A DNA stretch of 64,000 nucleotides, taken from assembly GCA_029747015.1 (NCBI GenBank), contig JAKOGI010000350.1, positions 310,001 to 374,000 on the forward strand, written 5' to 3'. The notes under the pieces were generated by a model that saw only the letters and a list, made by a program, of their open reading frames with translations, was not told the DNA's origin and made no database searches. The position numbers and the translations under genes are program-made. Every line of letters begins with the position of its first letter. Positions within the stretch are counted from its first letter, which is position 1. This DNA comes from Carnegiea gigantea (taxonomy: Eukaryota; Streptophyta; Magnoliopsida; Caryophyllales; Cactaceae). Below, one piece after another: positions 56,754 to 64,000 of the stretch.

Positions 56754-59700
56754 ATGGGGGGTTTGAGTGTGGTTGGTGAAGAAGAAGGGATTATTGGGAA
56801 GAGAGAGAATGGAGTTCCTGCTCACCATAGGCGTTCAAGGAGGTGACAACACTTCATTACTACCCTGTATTCTTTGGTTTTATTCTTTGTGGGTGCCTTT
56901 TTTTTCGAAAAATTTTAAATTGATGGATTCCATATTTTATTGAGAGCAAGTTTGCTGGTTATGGTTTGGCGGGGTTGTATGTTTCTTCTACTAGATTGTG
57001 ATTGACATTTGACAATGTGAGTTGATTTCTGAATTATCTTCTTCTACTGCTTCTGGGATCTTTCACAGAAGGAATTGACATTGTGTTACAATTTTGATTT
57101 GATAAATGAAAACAATGGGGTTATAGCTCCATATGTAGTTCTGTTACTATTGCCAATTAAGTCCTTTTCTTTTTTGCTGAGTAGAGTAAATACCAATTTC
57201 GTGACTTGCTTGAAGGTTCTGCGATCTTCTATGGGAAAAGGGCAGGGTGGGTGGGGGGGGGGGGGGGGTGGGTCTATGATCTAACATGTAGGAGCTGAAG
57301 AGTAGTGCATGTCAGCTAGTCTATTGTTGTGGAGAAATTGATGGATGAACTGTGCAGTTTACCATATCTGGACGAGCATATCCTTGTCTTAATGTTCGTC
57401 TTCAATATCTTTTGGATTTGCAGTGCATCTGACAGGAATATTGATATTTTCGGAGTAAAGGTTCCACGTTCCATTGAGTGCCACCACAACTCATCAAGCG
57501 TAAGATCACAACTCCTGGTTATTAGTAGTATTTCCACTTTGAGTGAAGTTCAAACAAAGAGTAGATGATTGTTGAAATGTGACCTGTAAAGGAAATTGGA
57601 AATAATATGTATGTATACATGTTTGATCAGTAGCAAATACCCTCGGAGGAATTAAAAGATTGCATGCTTTCCTTTTTTTTCGTAGGATTCACCAATTTCT
57701 GCGAGGACCTATGGTTCCCAAACCCCATCCAATGGACAATCCGTTGCTTCAAGTACAAGCTCATCAAACCATCGTGCTTCCTTGGAAAAGGATGTGAGTC
57801 TTCGTGCTTGATGCTCTTTCCCTTCAATTCTTGTTTAAATTGAGATGACGTTGCCTTATGAAATGGCTAATGTATTTCTTCTACGATGATCCAACACTAC
57901 TTCAGATACAGCTACTTCAATTCCGGCTGCAGCAAGAGAAATCTATGCGAGCTATGCTTGAGAAAGCGATTGGCCGAGCTTCTAGTACTTTGTCTCCTGG
58001 TCATAGGCATTTTGCCTCTCAGGTGAATGAAAATATACAGAAATTATCGACTGCCAATGACTTCTAATTGTGGACTTCTTTGAAATTATATTGAGTTTCA
58101 TCTGGTATTAGCATCCACAAATAGCAAATTTATCTAACTTCCTGATGCAGATGGAGCAAGTTGATTGCTGAAATGTTGCTTTCTTCTACGTTTCTTTCAT
58201 TTTTGGGCATGAATATATATTATCATTGGTTTACTAATCCTTGATAACATGACTTTTACAGACAAAGGAGCTAATTGCTGAGATCGAGTTACTTGAAGAA
58301 GAGGTTGCCAACCGGGAGCAGCATGTTCTTGCTCTGTATAGGAGCATTTTTGAGCACTGTGTTAGTCGGCCGCCTTCAGAGCAAAACTCAGGTGTGAGTT
58401 CTCCTGCCCATATGAGAAATAGAGCAAGGAAACATCCGAGCATAATTTCAAGTGCATTTTGTTCCTCAAAGACATTCCCTTTGCGAGTTCTTTCTTCAAA
58501 GAGCAATTCTGGAAAGAAGGACAGCAAGCCCAAACATTCCTCAATGTGCATGGCGAAAGTCGATGTTCAGCACGAGAGGTCTTTTTCTAACCTCAGTAAG
58601 GTGACTGACCAAATGCTTGCTTCACTCACTCATTTCGTCTAATTTGTGGTGCTTAAAATGATTATAGAATGATAACATTGTCTTAATTTCAGGCAGGCAC
58701 AAAAAGATTTGTTCAATTTTGGGGGGAAAAAAATTAAAAAAAAATCTAAAGGTCCTATGGACATACATGGTTTGCATATTTATGTTCTCGAAGCATCTCT
58801 CCCTCTACCCTAAGAGACCAAAAAGGTGAGACATTGTTCTGAGGTCTTCTGTGGAGGATTGTTTGAGCATTGAAGACATCTAATCTACGGCGACTTTCAA
58901 ATAACTGCAATTTATATTAGCTAACTACAAGGCTAACAAAAGTGGAGTTCTGTGGCTTGGGCATGGTTATCAAATGGTACAGGATCATGATGCTAGCAGA
59001 TAAATCTTAGGTTCATGTTTAGGTGGGATGTACCGTCGTAAATGTTTGTATCGTTGGATATTAATGATGCAAGCAAAGCAAATGAGTCAATAAGAGTTAA
59101 ATTACTTGAAAGTGCTCTAAAGGTATAGGACATGGATCAACATGGTTGTTGGGAAAGGGGTTCCCTAGGATCTTTAAGCTCTTTAATCTGGGTGGGCTTG
59201 GATATGAGTACATTGATAATCACCAAACGTGTTCTGGCTTACCAGAGAAATGGCTCACAAAGCCTTCGTGTGATAATGTCATAAATTCATGGAGGGCCTA
59301 TTGCTATATTATTGTCCAGGGTCAACTTGGGGCCATGGTCCATGTTTATGTAGGCTTACAAGGATTAGCGTCACACATGCTGAGCCAAAAGAAATAGTTG
59401 TTTCAACTTTGTGGGCCTAGGTGGGGAACAGGCATTGTATCTAGCTACAAGAGGCAGGTCCTTTGGTGTGTTTTTGCTTGACAACTACGCTACCAGTGGG
59501 AGAAGTGAAAGAGGATGCGGTGCAAGATAAGTGATTCAGAAAGTTGGAAAGGGAATGTCTGCTGCAAGTACCCTGCTATTTCATATATGGCTTTGGCTTA
59601 GATGATTGGAAGGCATTTTCGACCTTATAGAATTGCTACCAGTGACCGATGCGGGTCAGTAAGTAATGGAGATTCCAACCAAACTGAAATCACGTCTATT

Positions 59701-62700
59701 CTCTAATCAACTCTGAAAGTTACATAGCATGCAAGGTATTTATAACTTGACAACTACTAAGAACAAAAGAAAAATAATCTAGTATGTTAATAGTACTGTT
59801 GTACTACTTTTTAAACAATAACAAAACTAATATTTGTTGGTCTGCTATCCTAAAAAGCCTTTGTAATTAAATTTGTAGTCAAAAAGAAAATATAATCATA
59901 ACCTAAAATTACTTTTACTTATACAATAAATCATAAATCTTTTTATTCCCTTGAGTTTGCATCATTCTACTCTTAGAGAAAGTCGATCAAAAGTTTTGAC
60001 AAAGTTAGTAGTCATTAGATGTGGGAGTTAGAATTTGTCGAAGCAAATGTAAGGCTTGGCCAGGATATACGGTGCAAATATGGCTGCTTTGGATCAGAAG
60101 TCATTGATAACATCAAGAATTGCATCCTAGACTAGGTTCACAATGGCCTTTTGTTCTATCTTAGGAACCCCGTCAATTTCTACAACTTGTTCCACTTCAT
60201 CTTCTTTATCTGCTGCATATGCTTCACTGTTGAGCTTTGGTGGACCATTACATATGTTTTCTTATTGATTTGACTTGACAACAACCTAATTAACGCGCTC
60301 TCACACTTGCCTCAAGAACTTGTTCAATCAATTGTGTTGTCCTTTTGATCCAGCATGTTCAATCTGGAGTGCTTCTGGCTTTTGTGAAACAACTTATCAA
60401 TTTTATCCATAAGAATATTAGTGCGTTCTAACCAATCATTCAGATGATCATGACCTTGGTTTACTTGATAAGTTTCTATCAAAGTATTAAAACGAGTTGT
60501 TAAGTGCTTGGTACGCCATCAACTTTAGTCAGCATGGTTGAAAGATGGTAAATACCCGATGGTGACTGCAGTGCCACAGCAATAAATTTGAAGTCATTGG
60601 CGATGGTGATTTTGGATCACAATTAGTCCTAAAGGACCCCCCCCCCAAAAAAAAAACCCCCCACAAGAAGGTAACAAAGAGCACCTACTTAGGCAGCCTT
60701 CTGGTGAGGCAGCAAGAGTTTTACTTAAGTTGTCATCCTTGAAAAATGGAAGAAAAGCCACATGCATCAGTGCATCCCAATCCTAGAGGTGAGAAGTGAT
60801 TGACCCAAAATTCGTTATCCAATCATCCACTGTATTAGCTTCCTAAAGTTTTTCATCAATTTCTCAACAGATGGTCTTTAGTTGGTACAGAGCTGTTCTG
60901 TTATCAGATGACGGAGAATGCTCTGACAACTCATAAATTGTATTCCATTAAAACCTCTGACAATAACATATCATGGAAAGTGTATTTATAAATTATAACC
61001 TAAAAAATACTGAAAATCTTTATACAACTAAAATACTATGTTCTAAACAATAATAAAGCTAATAACTTGACATATTGTGTTATAACTTCTCTTTCTCCTT
61101 CACTCCTTCACTTTAGTAATAAAGAGCCCCCACAGGATCTTATCTCTGATCTTGTGGCTATGGGCGTTTTCAAGGGGAGGAGGTGACAACATCAGAGTAG
61201 TGCAAAGTGCAAACGTCATAATCGAACTCCATTATCCTCATTCACGGGAATTTGACCACTAACCTCATTGTTGCAAGTGAGCTCAAAGCGTTTAAAATAC
61301 TTGAGATTCCCTCGCTATTGTGTTGTGTACACTGAGCATCGAACCACAAAATTTAAAAGGCAGCATTAGCTTCTCTACTTATCCCCTTTCTGTCTCCTAC
61401 CTATTAGCATGTTTCCCTTGTCAGTTCTGATCACCCTTTTCCTGATTCCTGTTTGGAAATTGATAACGATCTCATTTTGTTCCAGGTTCATGGGAAGTCA
61501 CCCACCAGAGAGAAATCTTCAGTTGTACAAACTCTCAGGGGTCATCTCCACCAGTGCCCCAACAAGTTGTCAGAGGAAATGGTCAGATGTATGGCAGCAG
61601 TGTATTGCTGGCTTTACAGCACAGAATCAACGAAAGAAAATTCAGAGAGTAACCAATCATCTTCCCCATTGAAGTCTCATGCTAATCTTCCCAGACGAAT
61701 TCCTTCTGCAGAAAGCCATTCTTCAAAATCCATGGTCGAGATATGCTCGATGCCAACAGATAAAAATCGGTTTTCTCGCGCCTCTTATGCAATCAGCAGC
61801 TATAGGTGAGTCCCATTATTTCACTTATTGTATTGGGGAAGAGAATTAATATTTCATCAAGCTTCAGATGTCTTTGTGGCTCTGGAGGAGATTTATCTTA
61901 AGAGCTTGTCAAAGGCTCCTTCAACTGGCCTAAATTCGCAGCATCAACTTAAGTTTGCAACTGTATGGTTGCTTTGCCTGTGACCTGGGGAGTTAGTGTA
62001 GTTCAGTTCTCATGAAATTAATTGAAAAGGCCATCCGTGGCTTTTAAATGTGAAAATGAGCTTGGTCCTGTTGGACTACTGAATAAACATTCTTGAGGTT
62101 TTGGTGCCAATTTTTTCTTGCTTTTAGCATATGCTAGTCAACCTTTCCTAGTTGACGTCAGAGATTTTACCAAATTGATTTCTTTATACGATCTCTGGTC
62201 TCCCGATGACTATAGGCTGAGTTTGATCAATAAAGTTGGACTTTTGCATGTTGCTTCCTGTGCTGTTTCATTTTGCTGTAGTTCTCATTAATCATTCCCA
62301 GTGGTGACTGGTGACAGGGTATGCACCCATGGACTCCGCACTTTGAAAAATATATCTTAGTAGTAGGGTGGTCTTTGTGCTTTGGAGCAAATTGTGGATT
62401 GCCTGGGCAATACATCGCAGTATAAGACTTAAGTTCGCTACTTAATAATAAAGGGTGGACCTATTTGTTTGAACAGGTGCCCCAGGCATTTGTTAGATGC
62501 ATTTTTTTTTTAAAAAAAAAGTGTACATACCTTAGTTATTTTATTTTATTTCTTTGGCTTAAAGGGTACCCATAAAAATTAGTGGGTATGCACCAAATTT
62601 CATAAAATTCAAACGTGAGACACCCTTGAAAATTTCTAGATCTTCACTAAGCAATACAAATTTAGTCTAATTATTTTTTGATTGCCAAGTTTGGTCTAAT

Positions 62701-63060
62701 TATGCTTAGATGGGATTGCAGCACACAGACTCTGTTGCCGATAGCCTTGCCTAAGAGCTTCTAGTTATGCAAATACTGAATTTCTTTTCGTTTTTGTCTT
62801 TTTTATTCTACAATTGCAGAGCTCTTGTTGAGCAACTGGAAAGAGTGGATGTGAGTCAAATGGAAGCCAAAGCTCAAATTGCATTTTGGATCAACATTTA
62901 TAATTCTCTCATAATGCATGTAGGTGTTATATAATTTTTGGCTGATAACTTTATCCTTTGTTTGGCTGCATTTTCATTGTTCTTCATATCTCTGCTGCAG
63001 GCGTATTTAGCATATGGTGTTCCCCATAGTCCTTTGAGAAGATTAGCTCTCTTCCACAAG
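56754..63060 (+). CDS. MIP1-type leucine-zipper, DUF547-domain protein (5' part, runs off window)
   Basis: Eight exons with GT-AG borders and consistent phase: 56754-56842, 57424-57499, 57686-57793, 57906-58022, 58262-58600, 61486-61805, 62820-62919 and 63001-63060, giving 403 codons so far. Residues about 87-165 form a coiled coil (SLEKD, LLQFRLQQEKSMRAMLEKAI, TKELIAEIELLEEEVANREQ), the ternary complex factor MIP1 leucine zipper. A basic Ser-rich linker follows (RNRARKHPS, SSKSNSGKKDSKPKH), then CPNKLSEEMVRCMAAVYCWL, and DUF547 starts at SRASYAISSYRALVEQLERV, continuing IAFWINIYNSLIMH and AYLAYGVPHSPLRRLALF. The biochemical role of DUF547 proteins is not established. Exons 1 and 2 are the least certain. 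Intron 5 (2.9 kb) contains retrotransposon-like sequence. Confidence 0.88.
59640..61140 (-). mobile_element. Degenerate LTR-element-like insertion in intron 5
   Basis: Two AT-rich stretches (about 59,690-59,900 and 60,920-61,090) share TATTTATAA and ACAATAA.AAA.CTAATA and could be decayed LTRs. Between them the minus strand has interrupted open frames with Glu/Lys-rich, gag-like composition, but no domain I can name. It is tolerated inside an intron. Confidence 0.3.
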
Positions 63061-64000
63061 GTAGACCCTTCTATGGTTTTCAACTAGTTCAGTTTTGCGC
63101 TCCTCCCCCCTCCCCCAAAAGGGGGAAAAACCATGCCATTAATGGTGTTAAATATCGAGGAAACTCTCAGGCATACACCCCCCCGGGATACATGAAAATT
63201 TGATAGAAGATCTGTGCCAATTAGAGGCATCATGTGCATGGTGGCGTGGTAGGCGGACCTTAATAATTTAGGCCGGTGCTGTGTTCGAATCCCATTCTTG
63301 GCCTTTTTCATCTGCTTATTTGGCATTTGTTGGGGGCTGGCGCCATTAGTGGGATTTTTGTTATTATCTTTTTCATATCCCTTTTCCATCTTCTCTGCCT
63401 ATTTTGGTGCTATTTGGTAGTCTTACCATTTTGGTTAGTTTCCATACCATTCTTTTCAATTTTGTATAGATTATTATTTTTCATTTGATCATATTTTAAT
63501 TTTTAGGTAAGAATTACTATTTTAGTTACATACCGTAGTCTTTTATAATAGACTTTACTACTAAGTTTAACTCAAATACATATATATCATTCTGCAAAAT
63601 GTTGCAATTCCCCCCCCCCCCCCCATTAGTATGATGAATTTTCCTTACTTCGACAATGGGATCCAAATTTTTCGAGTTTGTTTTCGCTAAAAAAATTATG
63701 TGGGTGTCCTTCAAAAATAATTGGCCACCAAATACCTAAGACACTTATGACAATTGTGTGTATTCGCCCTCAACTTTGGCCCCCCTTGACATGAAAGCCT
63801 AGCTTTGCCTCTGCAGCCCATCTCAGAAGTAGTTTGCCTTGGCTTTTGAGTGTGAGATTATAGATTAAACTACCAAATGGATTTCTTTGAGTTTATATTG
63901 ACCACGAATTCCGCCCCCCCCCCCCAAAAAAAAGAAAAAGTTCCACGGCTGTCTACTTTTGACATTTTCATTAGAGCAAAGTCTTTTTCACTTTAACAGT
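63061..64000 (+). other. Intron of the MIP1/DUF547 gene
   Basis: No exon encoding the next DUF547 segment was found. The window ends in a pyrimidine tract and TTAACAG/T, which could be the acceptor of the next exon at base 64000. C homopolymers lie at about 63,610 and 63,914. Confidence 0.5.
63232..63305 (+). repeat. tRNA-like (SINE-type) fragment in intron 8
   Basis: A-box-like GGTGGCGTGGTAGGCGG and B-box-like GTGTTCGAATCCC are about 35 nt apart. The arms do not fold as a tRNA, so a SINE head or decayed tRNA-derived sequence is more likely than a tRNA gene. Confidence 0.35.

Noticed and set aside
57240..57270. Poly-G and poly-C tracts as regulatory G-quadruplexes
   Set aside because: They are plain homopolymers, frequent in this assembly and variable between duplicated blocks, so length polymorphism or assembly noise is the simplest reading.
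57424..57460. Shorter version of exon 2 of the DUF547 gene ending at 57460
   Set aside because: It keeps the frame but uses a weak donor GTTCCA; the donor GTAAGA at 57500 also keeps frame and is much stronger.
63232..63305. Functional tRNA gene
   Set aside because: A- and B-box-like motifs only; no acceptor or anticodon stem can be paired.

Overview
This is nuclear DNA of a flowering plant, most likely a eudicot. It is AT-rich and gene-poor. Genes have GT-AG introns, and the window is full of plant transposable elements: hAT and Tourist-like DNA elements, LINE tails, Copia and Ty3 LTRs, TRIMs and a Cassandra LTR with its 5S-like segment. Gene families include F-box/FBA, a tonoplast aquaporin and a MIP1-type leucine-zipper/DUF547 protein. 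I cannot name the species from sequence alone.

The outstanding feature is a tandem array of U5 spliceosomal snRNA genes, all on the minus strand, between about 11.1 and 37.2 kb. I count 13 full-length copies plus three 3'-end fragments. Each copy reads, on the minus strand, as a 5' stem, the invariant U5 loop I (CGCCTTTTACT closed by an ATTCTTT/AAAGAAT stem), the 3' arm of the stem, an Sm site (AATTTTTGG) and a 3' terminal hairpin. Every copy has a plant snRNA promoter at fixed distance: a TATA box about 24-26 nt from the RNA 5' end and a USE-like GTCCCACA element about 30 nt further upstream. One copy is degenerate (18.2 kb), one has a substitution in loop I (32.8 kb), and several have weakened USE or TATA boxes.

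Region by region. 0.5-1.7 kb: intact F-box/FBA gene (minus). 1.8-9.9 kb: repeats, including a short-LTR TRIM remnant, a MITE and two TA microsatellites. 9.9-14.7 kb: three F-box-related paralogues (broken, intact, truncated) interleaved with U5 copies 1 and 2, which points to co-duplication of an F-box plus U5 unit. 14.9-18.0 kb: a 3-kb solo LTR of Ty3 type. 18-23.2 kb: a duplicated U5 unit, one half carrying two hAT insertions whose empty sites are preserved in the other half. 23.5-25.3 kb: U5-5 and U5-6 with a LINE tail between. 25-37.2 kb: a 4.9-kb block with three U5 genes, duplicated in tandem and partly triplicated. 37.9-39.6 kb: TIP2-type aquaporin gene (minus, three exons). 40-55.9 kb: mostly transposable elements, including a complete but internally deleted Copia element, two complete TRIMs and a Cassandra solo LTR nested in another. 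56.75-63.06 kb: 5' part of a MIP1/DUF547 gene (plus, eight exons), which runs off the window.

Functionally, the U5 genes would supply a core U5 snRNP RNA, whose loop I aligns exon ends during splicing. The flanking protein genes (F-box, aquaporin, DUF547) have no evident link to it beyond F-box sequences having been carried along in the amplification.
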